A stretch of 64,000 bases of DNA, taken from positions 620,001-684,000 of the forward strand of contig JAXMBC010000001.1 of NCBI GenBank assembly GCA_046350055.1. The letters run 5' to 3'. This document shows, piece by piece, positions 26,551 through 34,154 of this stretch. The notes beneath the pieces are model-generated. The model was not told the origin of the DNA, made no database searches, and was given only the letters and a program-made list of their open reading frames with translations. The number at the start of each line of letters is the position of its first letter. The stretch's first letter is position 1. Position numbers and translations under genes: made by a program. The DNA comes from JAEUIE01 sp046350055 (GTDB lineage Bacteria > Planctomycetota > Planctomycetia > Gemmatales > HRBIN36).

Positions 26551-27536
26551 ACTCAGAAACTTTACCTGCCGTGATTCCTCAAGAGCTACTGCCAGCACAA
26601 ACATCTACGACGATGCCAGCACTCTTACAAGCAAGCGGCAGTGCTGCACAGTTTGCATGGGATGAGTTTTTCCTCGGCCATATTCAGAATGATCATACTC
26701 GCACGGCGTATGAACGAGCGGTGAGACGCTTCATGACCTGGGCGGCCCCGCAGATACAACACTTAACAGCAATTACGCCCGGCATGGTTGCAACGTTCAT
26801 CAGATCCATTCCTGGCAAAGCTCCCACCCGTAAGCTCTATCTTGCGGCATTGCGCCAGTTCTTTGATGTGCTGGTCAATCGTCACGCAATGATATTGAAT
26901 CCAGCATTGAGCGTGAAAGGGGAACGATATGCAGTTGCCGACGGCGAGGGGCTTACCCCAGAGATATCTGTTGAGCAGGTGCGGACTCTTATGCAATCCA
27001 TCCAGTTCAAGACTATCTTGGATTACCGCGATGCGGCCATTCTCGGGTGTTTGAGATTCACTGGTGCCCGCGTCGGTGCCGTTGCCTCACTTACCTACGG
27101 TGCTTTTGTCTTTGACGGGCTGGAGTATTTGCTTTCGTTTGTCGAGAAAGGAAACAAGCAGCGACGTATTCCGGTGAACTCCAGCTTGAAGGTTCTGATT
27201 CTTGATTATCTGAAAGCTGCGGAAGGGTTGGAGTGGAAGAAGGAGTCGCCACTTTTTCGCGCATCGCATGGGCGAACAGAACGACTGAGTAACCAGGCCG
27301 TTTCGGGCAACGACATTTACCGCATGATGAAACGACGCCTTAAGCTAGCAAAGTTACCACCGCACCTTGTCCCGCATTCGATTCGAGCATGCGTCGTGAC
27401 CGATTTACTCAATCAAGGGCTTCCTCTTGAAGATGTGCAAACACTGGTGGGCCACGCTGATCCACGTACGACAAGGCTCTATGATCGACGCAATAGGCAA
27501 GTGACTCGTAACCTGGTGGAGCGGATTTCGATTTGA
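26547..27536 (+). CDS. Tyrosine recombinase (XerC/integrase-like)
   Basis: 329 aa. A SAM-like N-terminal DNA-binding domain covers about 40-135 (NDHTRTAYERAVRRFMTWA). The catalytic domain has all six positions: Arg in FTGARVGAV (near 173), Lys in KGNKQRRIP (near 203), HSIR (near 277), His in VGHADPRT (near 303) and Tyr in TRLYDRR (near 312). Resembles Xer-type and phage-integrase family recombinases. It is coupled to a toxin-antitoxin pair upstream by stop-start overlaps. A decayed copy of its last 38 codons lies at 27967-28080, so the locus was duplicated or disrupted before. Confidence 0.92.
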   Translation: MNSETLPAVIPQELLPAQTSTTMPALLQASGSAAQFAWDEFFLGHIQNDHTRTAYERAVRRFMTWAAPQIQHLTAITPGMVATFIRSIPGKAPTRKLYLAALRQFFDVLVNRHAMILNPALSVKGERYAVADGEGLTPEISVEQVRTLMQSIQFKTILDYRDAAILGCLRFTGARVGAVASLTYGAFVFDGLEYLLSFVEKGNKQRRIPVNSSLKVLILDYLKAAEGLEWKKESPLFRASHGRTERLSNQAVSGNDIYRMMKRRLKLAKLPPHLVPHSIRACVVTDLLNQGLPLEDVQTLVGHADPRTTRLYDRRNRQVTRNLVERISI

Positions 27537-27607
27537 AATGAAGGCTTGACGGCAATGATATTTGTGAAATGATCCAACCGAGTTCAACACCTAAAATGAG
27601 AGGGTAA

Positions 27608-27940
27608 ATGCGTGATTGTCTAGATATTGGTCCAGCACCAGCAGAAGAGACTTGTGTATCCGTTGGTGAGCAGGATTACGCTCGCAAAGCAAAAATCGAA
27701 TGCCAGCAATTCATAGAGGCCATTAAGAAAAGTTGCGGTGAACCACCGCTAGGGGCTGACCTCAGGGTGAAGAGCAATCCACATGATTTTGGCAACTACT
27801 ACAGTGTAGCTTGTTACTTCGATGAACAATATCCAGAGTCCGTTGAGTATGCGTATAAGTGTGAGGCTCATGCACCAACTACCTGGGAAGCAGTAGATAT
27901 GCACCCACCTAGCTTCAAGGCGAGAAGGGGACGCATGTAA
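27608..27940 (+). CDS. Hypothetical protein, 110 aa
   Basis: A soluble 110-aa protein without signal or membrane segment. The central stretch AKIECQQFIEAIKKSCGEPP..AD and VKSNPHDFGNYYSVACYFDE suggests an alpha/beta domain, and the C-terminus is basic (FKARRGRM). It lies between the intact recombinase and the recombinase remnant, so it may be cargo brought in with the second copy. I recognise no family. Confidence 0.6.
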   Translation: MRDCLDIGPAPAEETCVSVGEQDYARKAKIECQQFIEAIKKSCGEPPLGADLRVKSNPHDFGNYYSVACYFDEQYPESVEYAYKCEAHAPTTWEAVDMHPPSFKARRGRM

Positions 27941-27966
27941 CGAAAAGCACAAAGTGGGCAATTCCT

Positions 27967-28080
27967 GTACACGCTGATCCACGGACTAACAGGCTCTATG
28001 ATTGCCGCACTAGGCAGGTAATTCGGAACCTAGTGGAGCGGATGAACACTGTCAATCACAGTGACGACATGCCTAGATAA
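27967..28080 (+). pseudogene. Remnant of a tyrosine recombinase 3' end
   Basis: The frame from 27967 reads VHADPRTNRLYDCRTRQVIR and continues NLVERM to a TAA at 28080. It matches the last 38 codons of the recombinase at 26547-27536 (GHADPRTTRLYDRRNRQVTRNLVERI) with few changes, and the DNA is also similar. The His and Tyr active-site positions are kept but everything upstream is gone. It overlaps the 3' end of the leftward toxin gene by eight bases. Confidence 0.85.
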
Positions 28081-28438
28081 CGTATGGTACACGGATGTCA
28101 GGCTCTAAAGCTGAAAACCCCTTCACGTCTCGGGTGATGAGCAGGGCATTGTACGCTTTGGCTGTCGCCCAAATGGCAGCATCCTGAAACCGAAGTCGAT
28201 AGGCAGTTCTCAATAGCACCGTGGTCGTTGCAATCTTGGCGTCAAAATCGATGACAGTGAAGCGTTTCAGGAACTCTTCCAAATGTGATTCTTCCGCTGA
28301 GTTCTTGGCACCCACCATAACCTCGACCCAGGTGATAACGCTGATCCGTGCCAACGGATTGCGGCGTAACTCTTCTTTGGCTTGCTCGTTCTGATTGAGA
28401 TAATCGATGAGGATATTGGTGTCAAAAACTGGAATCAC
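28073..28438 (-). CDS. PIN-domain toxin (VapC-like), second system
   Basis: 121 aa starting at GTG 28438, which overlaps the antitoxin stop (GTGA); the ATG at 28501 lies inside the antitoxin gene. PIN residues are clear: VFDTNILIDYLN (Asp), TWVEVMVG (Glu), FQDAAIWATAKAYN (Asp) and LLITRDVKGF (Asp). It probably cleaves RNA when unbound. Unlike the pair at 25716-26365, the partner antitoxin is of a different type, so the element carries two unrelated PIN systems. Confidence 0.88.
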   Translation of the reverse strand: MIPVFDTNILIDYLNQNEQAKEELRRNPLARISVITWVEVMVGAKNSAEESHLEEFLKRFTVIDFDAKIATTTVLLRTAYRLRFQDAAIWATAKAYNALLITRDVKGFSALEPDIRVPYVI

Positions 28439-28671
28439 GAAGGCTCTTCGGATCGCACCAAGTTTTGATATTCCAGTCCATCTTTGTAGCGTCCTTTCCA
28501 CATGCCGAAGGCTCGGTCAAAGGCGGAAGCGTCAAAGTCTTGGTGTGTTCGTTCATCCAACAATTCAAGAGCAGCTGAGAGGACGTCATTCTCGTTCTGA
28601 AAATGACCAGATTCAAGCTGTCTTTGAACAAGCCTGTCTAACTGCGGGGGAAGATGCGGTGTGCCAGTCAT
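28435..28671 (-). CDS. RHH/ParD-like antitoxin
   Basis: 78 aa. The start PHLPPQLDRLVQRQLESGHF followed by NENDVLSAALELLDER is the ParD/CopG ribbon-helix-helix signature (L..LV..Q..SG.F.....V...AL..L). The C-terminal part (FDRAFGMWKGRYKDG) would bind the toxin. It precedes the PIN toxin gene with a one-base-shifted stop-start overlap. ParD-like antitoxins are usually paired with RelE-type toxins, but pairs with PIN toxins are also known. Confidence 0.83.
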   Translation of the reverse strand: MTGTPHLPPQLDRLVQRQLESGHFQNENDVLSAALELLDERTHQDFDASAFDRAFGMWKGRYKDGLEYQNLVRSEEPS

Positions 28672-28702
28672 ACGTTAGCATAGCGCATTTTCCCCATGAA
28701 TG

Positions 28703-28969
28703 TCAATGAGTTTGAAGCCTGGAATGGGCATCTTCGACAAGCGAGAGGGCGGCAGTGCTGTCGAAAAAGAGATGTATTTCTTCGTGGGCATCCCCGGGGG
28801 CATGCTCCAAAGCAAGGCTTTTGGCTTGATCAAACCGGTTTGCCGATAGGTGACGGCGGACTGCTTCGCAAACTTCTGCGGGAAGGATAACATCCCGGTG
28901 CATGCGTATGAAGTGTCGCCCGTCGGCATAGTCCGTCACGGTTTCGAGATTGCGTTTGTTGACGCCCAT
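28703..28969 (-). CDS. Hypothetical protein, 88 aa
   Basis: 88 aa, soluble, starting MGVNKRNLETVTDYADGRHF and containing AEVCEAVRRHLSANRFDQAK, a helical segment, and an acidic patch (EHAPGDAHEEIHLFFDS). No family recognised. It is transcribed leftward and ends 31 bases before the second toxin-antitoxin pair, so it may share their promoter. Confidence 0.5.
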   Translation of the reverse strand: MGVNKRNLETVTDYADGRHFIRMHRDVILPAEVCEAVRRHLSANRFDQAKSLALEHAPGDAHEEIHLFFDSTAALSLVEDAHSRLQTH

Positions 28970-29042
28970 GATTTATCCCCTAGAAATCAGCCAAATCAAT
29001 GGCTTGAGAAGTACTACTAATCCCGATAGAGCTATTGTAGGT

Positions 29043-29090
29043 TTGACACTTAACTCGTGTCAAGTCTGGTTGACGCGAAAATCGTGTCAA
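29043..29090. promoter_or_regulatory. Two tandem palindromic operators before XRE gene
   Basis: Site 1, 29043-29063: TTGACAC, 7-base spacer, GTGTCAA. Site 2, 29070-29090: TTGACGCG, AAAAT, CGTGTCAA (one mismatch). Centres are 27 bp apart. The TTGACA half sites can double as -35 elements. Site 2 runs into ATG 29090. This layout fits autorepression by the XRE protein encoded next. Confidence 0.6.
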
Positions 29091-29329
29091 TGCCAACCAA
29101 ATCTCAACATTCACGTGCATATCAATCGCTACGAGCTTTTCTGCGAACGCTTCGAGAAGAGGCGGGATTAACTCAACGCGAGATTGGTAAGAAACTGAAG
29201 AAGCCGCAAAGCTGGGTCTATAACTGCGAAACCGGTAATCGTCGAGTCGATGTTACCGAGTTCATTGAATGGTCTCTTGCTTGTAACGCTGATCCATCAG
29301 CAATGTTCACACGATTCATGTCGAAGTGA
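29090..29329 (+). CDS. XRE-family helix-turn-helix regulator
   Basis: 79 aa from ATG 29090; a GTG at 29057 would extend it through the operators and is less likely. The HTH core is FLRTLREEAGLTQREIGKKL then PQSWVYNCETGNRRV, a standard Cro/CI fold. No ligand domain is present. No ribosome site is visible before the ATG, so the message may be leaderless. Two palindromes directly upstream suggest that it controls its own gene and perhaps the divergent 28703-28969 gene. Confidence 0.8.
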   Translation: MPTKSQHSRAYQSLRAFLRTLREEAGLTQREIGKKLKKPQSWVYNCETGNRRVDVTEFIEWSLACNADPSAMFTRFMSK

Positions 29330-29355
29330 TAAGTTCAGACAGCAGCTGGTTTGGA

Positions 29356-29379
29356 AAGGGTGAGCCGAAGCCCACCCTT
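29356..29379 (-). terminator. Terminator hairpin after 65-aa gene, copy 2
   Basis: AAGGGTG-loop-CACCCTT, 7 bp, lies just past the stop of the leftward gene 29387-29584. On that strand the 3' arm is followed by TCCAAACC, without a U-run. Position and sequence mirror the hairpin at 17526-17543. Confidence 0.45.
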
Positions 29380-29386
29380 GGATGAG

Positions 29387-29584
29387 CTATTTTTGCTCTG
29401 AGGCAAGCCGCACTGTTAAGTTGCCATCAACCGGCAAGGAAACCAACTGGATATTTAGCCCTTTTCCGTCGGCGTGTTGCCAGGCTACCCCGATGCGATC
29501 CCAGAAGTTTTTCGAGTTCCCTTTACGAACCACATAGGCGATGTGAGTAGGGGAGTTGTTACTGTTTTCGGTATTGTCAGTCAT
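29387..29584 (-). CDS. Small conserved element protein, 65 aa (copy 2)
   Basis: 65 aa, GAAGGA upstream of ATG 29584. It is a paralogue of 17555-17752: THIAYVVRKGNSKNFWDRIG and GVAWQHADGKGLNIQL align with the first copy along the whole length. The acidic, Asn-rich N-terminal tail differs, the core does not. Like copy 1 it lies between a structured leader (29605-29769) and a GGGTG hairpin, so the whole unit of about 415 bases is duplicated. Function unknown. Confidence 0.75.
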   Translation of the reverse strand: MTDNTENSNNSPTHIAYVVRKGNSKNFWDRIGVAWQHADGKGLNIQLVSLPVDGNLTVRLASEQK

Positions 29585-29604
29585 ATGTTTATCCTTCTTC
29601 GTTC

Positions 29605-29769
29605 AGCCGCTTGATTGCGAACTGATGTCACTGCGATCTAAGCCGGAATAGCCAGAAGCGGAGCGCCGCTGCCAGCGAAAGGCCGAAGGCTTCCTTTAGG
29701 AAAGCGGCCTTGGCAGCTTGCAGTGTCTGGCGACGGCTTTAGCGTGAAGAATCAGGACGTTAAACGGCT
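29605..29769 (-). ncRNA. Structured leader/ncRNA element, copy 2 (165 nt)
   Basis: The basal stem pairs AGCCGT with GCGGCT. Compared with copy 1 (GTCCGC/GCGGAC), two base pairs change on both sides (G-C to A-U, U-A to G-C) and one becomes a G-U wobble. The inner stem keeps CTAAAGCCG with CGGCTTAG. The tip is unrelated to copy 1: nested stems AAGGCCG/CGGCCTT around CTTTCC/GGAAG. It ends 20 bases before ATG 29584. Conserved base with a variable tip suggests a real structure. Confidence 0.5.
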
Positions 29770-29867
29770 GACAATAAGGGATAGCGGGCAGACATGGACG
29801 AATGCTAGCTACAAGACAACTGGGCATTAACCTTTTGGTGAGGACTCGATGCTAGCATGAGAACAGT

Positions 29868-30176
29868 ATGGCAAAGCAAGCGAAATCACATAGTGAACGA
29901 CTGGAACGACTGATCCGCATCGTTGACAAGGAAAAGGAAGCGGGTCGCTTAACCGAGCATCAGGTGAAGACCATTGCCGATCACAGTTTGAAGCCCATCC
30001 GAGAGAGCAAGAATGCGTTGCATTTCTTCTTGCTGGGTGGAGGTATTTCAGAAGAACTGGCGGAATCCTGCGCGGATCTCTTGGTGTCGGAACTCAAGAA
30101 ACATCTGCCTGCACAGTCCCATGTACTCAAGGAAGTGGAATCTCTCAAGCCTCCGGCGAAATCCCAGGATCGTTAG
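29868..30176 (+). CDS. Hypothetical protein, 102 aa
   Basis: 102 aa, soluble and helical, with a Lys/Ser-rich start (MAKQAKSHSERLERLIRIVD) and a Gly cluster (FFLLGGGISEELAESCADLL). It is divergent from the structured element at 29605-29769, as 18112-18414 is from copy 1. The segment EAGRLTEHQVKTIADHSL loosely resembles EGKLITAKEAKEIGDVGGN there. Possible distant relationship; no known family. Confidence 0.55.
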   Translation: MAKQAKSHSERLERLIRIVDKEKEAGRLTEHQVKTIADHSLKPIRESKNALHFFLLGGGISEELAESCADLLVSELKKHLPAQSHVLKEVESLKPPAKSQDR

Positions 30177-30194
30177 AGTCGATGTATCGACAAG

Positions 30195-30219
30195 AAAAAG
30201 GCCAACCGCAAGGTTGGCC
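30195..30219 (-). terminator. Rho-independent terminator of ardC
   Basis: GGCCAACC-TTGC-GGTTGGCC, a perfect 8-bp stem, is followed on the minus strand by TTTTTC. It lies 23 bases past the stop of the leftward antirestriction gene and may also stop the convergent gene 29868-30176. Confidence 0.85.
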
Positions 30220-30241
30220 AAATGAGAATTGAAGGTTGTCA

Positions 30242-31135
30242 CTACTTGGGTTGGAGGCCATGCAGATATGCAACGGCTTTCTCAGCCAAAGCAGCAGCGG
30301 TAAAGATAGCCTTCTTGTCGTTCTTGAGTACCTTGAGCCAGTTTTGCAAGTAGGCTGCATGATCGGCTCGCGGCTCGGTGGCAATGCCAAAATCAGCACA
30401 GAGAAACGCTGCTCCCAACTCTGCGATTAGCTCTTCTACGGCATAAGTTTCATCACCAAAGCGGCTCTTGTTCAATTCCCGCTTCAGCCGTTTATCGCTT
30501 CCACTCCAGTGAGTAAGTTCATGGCTGAGAGTTGAATAGTAAAATTCGCGATCACGGAAGCATTCATACGGCGGCATCTGCACATAGTCGGTAGATGGTA
30601 GATAGAAGGCCTTGTTGCCTCCATGTCGAATCTCAGCCTTGGTATGGGCAACGAAGGCTTCCACATCCCCCAGCCGTTCGGCTAGGTTCTTGGGTTGCTC
30701 CTTCATGGCGTAGTAGTGCTCTGGTAATCCTTCCACCTGCAAGGCATTAAAGACGGTGTAGCTCTTCAAGAATGGAATTTTCTCCTCGGATTCTTCGCCT
30801 GTTGCTTCGTCGGTTTCCTTTTTGGTAAAAGTGTTCGCATAGACAACTGGCGTTCCCTTCTCCCCTTTCTTGACGAATCCGCCTAACTCCTTGGCTTGGT
30901 TGAAAGTAATCCACAAGGGACAGTGATAGCTTCGTTCCTCAGCGGTCAACCAGAGAATCAGCACATTAACTCCATGGTAGCATTCGCCATTGTAACGTAA
31001 GGGGCGGGTAGTGCTGCCCGCAGCATGCTGAGCATTCCACGGCTTGCACCAAGGAAGTTCGCCTTGCTCCATTTTGGCAAGAATCTTGTTGGTGATGGTG
31101 GCGTACACATCGGGACGGGAAACAGTGGCAGTCAT
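30242..31135 (-). CDS. ardC: ArdC-type antirestriction protein
   Basis: 297 aa from ATG 31135 (MTATVSRPDVYATITNKIL); the upstream frame to 31405 is not credible. The N-terminal domain (about 1-110) has the ssDNA-binding pattern LPWCKPWNA....RPLRYNGECYHGVNVLILW and TFNQAKELGGFVKKGEKGTPVVY. The C-terminal zincin-like metallopeptidase domain has SHELTHWSG (HExxH) and EELIAELGAAFL for the third ligand. ArdC proteins protect incoming plasmid DNA from restriction during conjugation, which fits the relaxase and coupling protein on this element. All expected motifs are intact. Confidence 0.92.
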   Translation of the reverse strand: MTATVSRPDVYATITNKILAKMEQGELPWCKPWNAQHAAGSTTRPLRYNGECYHGVNVLILWLTAEERSYHCPLWITFNQAKELGGFVKKGEKGTPVVYANTFTKKETDEATGEESEEKIPFLKSYTVFNALQVEGLPEHYYAMKEQPKNLAERLGDVEAFVAHTKAEIRHGGNKAFYLPSTDYVQMPPYECFRDREFYYSTLSHELTHWSGSDKRLKRELNKSRFGDETYAVEELIAELGAAFLCADFGIATEPRADHAAYLQNWLKVLKNDKKAIFTAAALAEKAVAYLHGLQPK

Positions 31136-31436
31136 CGGTCTGGCTCCTAATGAGGTTAGCGGGGCAACTCGCCCAGAAGCGAGCTTGCTCCCGCATGGAA
31201 GCCAGAATGAGAGGGGGAACGCAGTCATAGGTCGAAGGCGTGGAGGGGCACCCGGTCTGCACGGAACGAAGTGGAGGAAGATGGGGGAGGAGGCCACGGC
31301 TTCGCTCGTCTTGGCCTTGACGGCGTGGGGGATACTTCCCCATTCAGAAAGCGTCTCAGAACGCTGATGATAGATTGATTCGCTGCACAGGTCACACGAA
31401 CGCATGGTTCGACTCGAAAGCCTCGTCTATGCAGGA

Positions 31437-31517
31437 TCAATCCTTATGTTGAGTAGCAAGTATTTCCACAATAATCTCAGGTGGAGCGTTACCTAAAGCA
31501 CGAATCTTGTGAATCAT
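31437..31517 (-). CDS. Possible 26-aa small protein
   Basis: An ORF of 26 codons, MIHKIRALGNAPPEIIVEIL then six more residues, with AAGGCGACC upstream of ATG 31517. It lies in the 470-base gap between ardC and the divergent PEP-CTERM gene. The composition is protein-like, but the length gives little statistical support. Nothing else was seen in this gap. Confidence 0.3.
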   Translation of the reverse strand: MIHKIRALGNAPPEIIVEILATQHKD

Positions 31518-31605
31518 AGTTAGGTCGCCTTAGGAAGTGAGTTCACGCTTACTGAGATCAACACGGTGTCACCCGTTGATGCCGTTTCAACTGGAGGATT
31601 GCGCT

Positions 31606-33375
31606 ATGAGAAACGCATTAATTGGAATGGCTGTGAGCGGACTCATTTGTGCCGCCGATTCGCAGCAAGTGATGGCACAAGGAACGTTTCGCACGCAATC
31701 TTTGGGCATCCTCGAAGGTTTTCCTAGGCCCTATGATCCACGTTACTTTCGGATAAACAATCAAAGCGTTGTAGTTGGTCAAGTGGGCCAGAACTTTTTT
31801 GCTAAAGCCGCTACATGGCAAAATGGTACTGTAACACAACTGCCCGTTTGGCCTAATGGTAACTATGCACTAGGAATTGGCATCAATGATTCTGGTACTG
31901 TAGCTGTAGAAGCTGACGATTCATTTAACAACAAGTTTGGTGCAATCTATCGAAATGGTGGCTACACAAGCCTTCTCTATCCTGCAAATTCCAATGTAAA
32001 CTATCTTACTCCTCGTTCAATCAACAATTCAGGGCAGCTAGTCGGATATGCAACGAGCTTGGGGTTCTACGGCTACCCTGGTAGAGCATTCTACCATGCT
32101 GGTCCAAATGGCAACACCCGTCCAGTAATTCTTGGAATTCCATCAGGTTACGTAGCATCTGTTGCGCATGAGATTAGTGACAGTGGTCTGATCGTTGGCA
32201 ACATTTCTACAAGCATCAATGCGAGCCAGGCAGCGGTGTGGAGATCTTCAGATCTGAATTCTATTATTTATCTGACATCACTTGATAGCAGTTTTGTGAG
32301 CAGTAACAGCAATAACAAGGCAGTTGGATACGTTGGATCAACAGCTGTTGAATTTACTTTCCCAGTGTCTGGATCAATCACCTCGCGTTCCTTAGGTTCA
32401 GGAATTGCAAATGGAATCAACATCAATGATATGTCGGTCGGAAATAGCGTTCGTACCAATGACCCCACCCTCTCGACTGGATTTGTGGTCTATGGTGATA
32501 CCCGTTACAATCTCAACTTGTTGCAATCGAGTCCAAACGGTCGCATTCTCTACACGGCTGATGATGTCAACAGCCGTGGTGAAATTGTCGGTCTCAGCAA
32601 TCAAGGTGGGTATATTGCCATTCCTGAATTGGCACGTTTAGCCTCTGGTACTTGGACAGAAAGCAGCAAATGGTCATGGGGACAAGTACCTAACCCACGA
32701 AGCCCCGTACGGATTGAAAGTGCCACGGTCGATGGTCCACTTACTGCAACGACGATTGCCGAACTCCATGTTGGCGAAAGTGGAACAGTCGCCAAGCTAA
32801 CCCTGAAGGGGAATCCTCTGACCGTCAGTAACACCAATTTAAGTTACGCCACGGGAAAGGTGAACGTCGGATTGCAAGGCACCTTGGCAGGGGTCGGCAC
32901 ATTAGCATCTTCCGATGTGCAGGTGAATGGAACGATAGCACCGGGAACTTCTGCAGGTACGATCACGATTGATGGGAATCTGACCCTATCGCATACTGCA
33001 ACCGTCGTCATGGAAATCATGGGCAACGCCAATGGCTCCTTTGACACGTTGCAAATCACTCAGTCAGCAGTGCTGGCAGGAACCATGATCTTCGATTTCA
33101 GCCAGTTTAGCGGTTCGTTTGATCAAACACTGAACATCATCAGTGCTGGAAGCATTTCAGGCGACTTCGATCAGTTTTCATTCATTGGTATAGATCCGAA
33201 CAGTGTCCAGATTGAACTCACGTCCTCGCAGCTTTCCATCTCACCCGTTGCCGTTCCAGAAATGGCTAGTGTTCTGTTGTTGCTTGCCGGACTGGGCGGG
33301 GGAACTGGCTTTGCATGGCTGAAATGGCGCAACAACACCAAGCAATGGGAGTCTACCTTTGACTCAAATGTTTAG
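31606..33375 (+). CDS. HAF-repeat PEP-CTERM protein
   Basis: 589 aa from ATG 31606, with CTGGAGGA upstream. Signal peptide (about 1-24, ending VMAQG). Residues 30-360 contain HAF-type repeats with the core IN.SG..VG: INDSGTVAVEA, INNSGQLVGYA, ISDSGLIVGNI, ININDMSVGNS, VNSRGEIVGLS. The C-terminal part is a beta-helix with autotransporter-like strands (TIDGNLTLSHTATVVMEIMG). The end has VPEM, a hydrophobic stretch (LLLLAGLGGGTGFAW) and a basic tail, a variant PEP-CTERM signal. It is a surface protein carried by the mobile element, perhaps an adhesin for mating or attachment. Confidence 0.85.
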   Translation: MRNALIGMAVSGLICAADSQQVMAQGTFRTQSLGILEGFPRPYDPRYFRINNQSVVVGQVGQNFFAKAATWQNGTVTQLPVWPNGNYALGIGINDSGTVAVEADDSFNNKFGAIYRNGGYTSLLYPANSNVNYLTPRSINNSGQLVGYATSLGFYGYPGRAFYHAGPNGNTRPVILGIPSGYVASVAHEISDSGLIVGNISTSINASQAAVWRSSDLNSIIYLTSLDSSFVSSNSNNKAVGYVGSTAVEFTFPVSGSITSRSLGSGIANGININDMSVGNSVRTNDPTLSTGFVVYGDTRYNLNLLQSSPNGRILYTADDVNSRGEIVGLSNQGGYIAIPELARLASGTWTESSKWSWGQVPNPRSPVRIESATVDGPLTATTIAELHVGESGTVAKLTLKGNPLTVSNTNLSYATGKVNVGLQGTLAGVGTLASSDVQVNGTIAPGTSAGTITIDGNLTLSHTATVVMEIMGNANGSFDTLQITQSAVLAGTMIFDFSQFSGSFDQTLNIISAGSISGDFDQFSFIGIDPNSVQIELTSSQLSISPVAVPEMASVLLLLAGLGGGTGFAWLKWRNNTKQWESTFDSNV

Positions 33376-33404
33376 GTTAAAGTAAGGGATGCGAATCATT
33401 CATA

Positions 33405-33432
33405 CAACGCTGTCCCATCTTGGGCAGCGTTG
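33405..33432 (+). terminator. Hairpin after PEP-CTERM gene
   Basis: CAACGCTG-T-CCC, loop ATCTT, GGG-CAGCGTTG: an 11-bp stem with one bulge, 30 bases past the stop. No clear U-run follows, so termination would be weak or Rho-assisted. Confidence 0.45.
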
Positions 33433-33557
33433 CCGCGTCGTTGCATGATCCAAGAAATGCTTGACATTCCACAAGGTCTCCTTCAGAACTTCCTGGCATA
33501 GAACGTGTGTACTATCGTTCTGATTGCAAACGGATGAAGTTTTCCTGGAGAGGCATT

Positions 33558-33917
33558 ATGAAAATACTAGCAGTACTCACTTTGATAGCGGGCTTGTCGA
33601 TCTCCCACCTGGCTCATGCCGATGAACCATATCTTGGCGAGCCAATCGGGAATGACTTTCCCTGCGAGTCGCTCAGACACTATGTTCAAGTAGGCGTCAT
33701 GAATAACAGCATCAGGGATGCCTGCATCAAGCGTGTTGAATTACGTGGCACACAAGGAACGGGAACCTGGGTGCAAACGGCATTCTACTATTCTCGCCAA
33801 CAGCCACCTGTCACTGCCAATCAATTGGGGTTGGTTTGTACACGTGATCTGCAACCTCGTCCTGTAGCTAAAGTCTGGTTAGCTTTTCTGCTTGCTGGGA
33901 TGAAACCCTGCCGTTGA
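33558..33917 (+). CDS. Small secreted hypothetical protein
   Basis: 119 aa from ATG 33558, chosen for TGGAGAGG just upstream (ATG 33534 lacks one). Signal peptide: ILAVLTLIAGLSISHLAHA, cleaved before DEPY. The mature part has four Cys residues (FPCESL, DACIK, LVCTRD, KPCR), probably two disulfides, and no membrane anchor. No family recognised. It lies in the cargo stretch between the PEP-CTERM gene and the DUF932 gene. Confidence 0.6.
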   Translation: MKILAVLTLIAGLSISHLAHADEPYLGEPIGNDFPCESLRHYVQVGVMNNSIRDACIKRVELRGTQGTGTWVQTAFYYSRQQPPVTANQLGLVCTRDLQPRPVAKVWLAFLLAGMKPCR

Positions 33918-34039
33918 ATTTCCAAGTATAACGTTTTGAACTGACCCTCCTCGGAATCATCTCAGAAGCCAATTCGGTAGTGGAGTATTCCGACCTGTCA
34001 GGAGAGTTGTACCCTCAAAAATGATCTGTTGAATAGGAG

Positions 34040-34080
34040 TTCTTTGTCCCTGAGCATTAATTCTTTGTCCCTGAGCATTA
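34040..34080. repeat. Tandem 21-bp direct repeat
   Basis: TTCTTTGTCCCTGAGCATTA occurs twice head to tail (34040-34060 and 34061-34080), 75 bases before the DUF932 gene start. The rest of the 33918-34154 gap holds no credible gene. The repeats may be binding sites for a regulator. Confidence 0.7.
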
Positions 34081-34154
34081 CCTGTTGGCATTGGTTGATG
34101 AAGTATTAGTAACGAACGCATCAGTTGCAACAGGCTTCTTGCCAGGGGTATTCC

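Noticed and set aside
31225..31440. 71-aa minus-strand frame upstream of ardC
   Set aside because: Pro/Arg/Ser-rich low-complexity translation without ribosome site; a chance frame.
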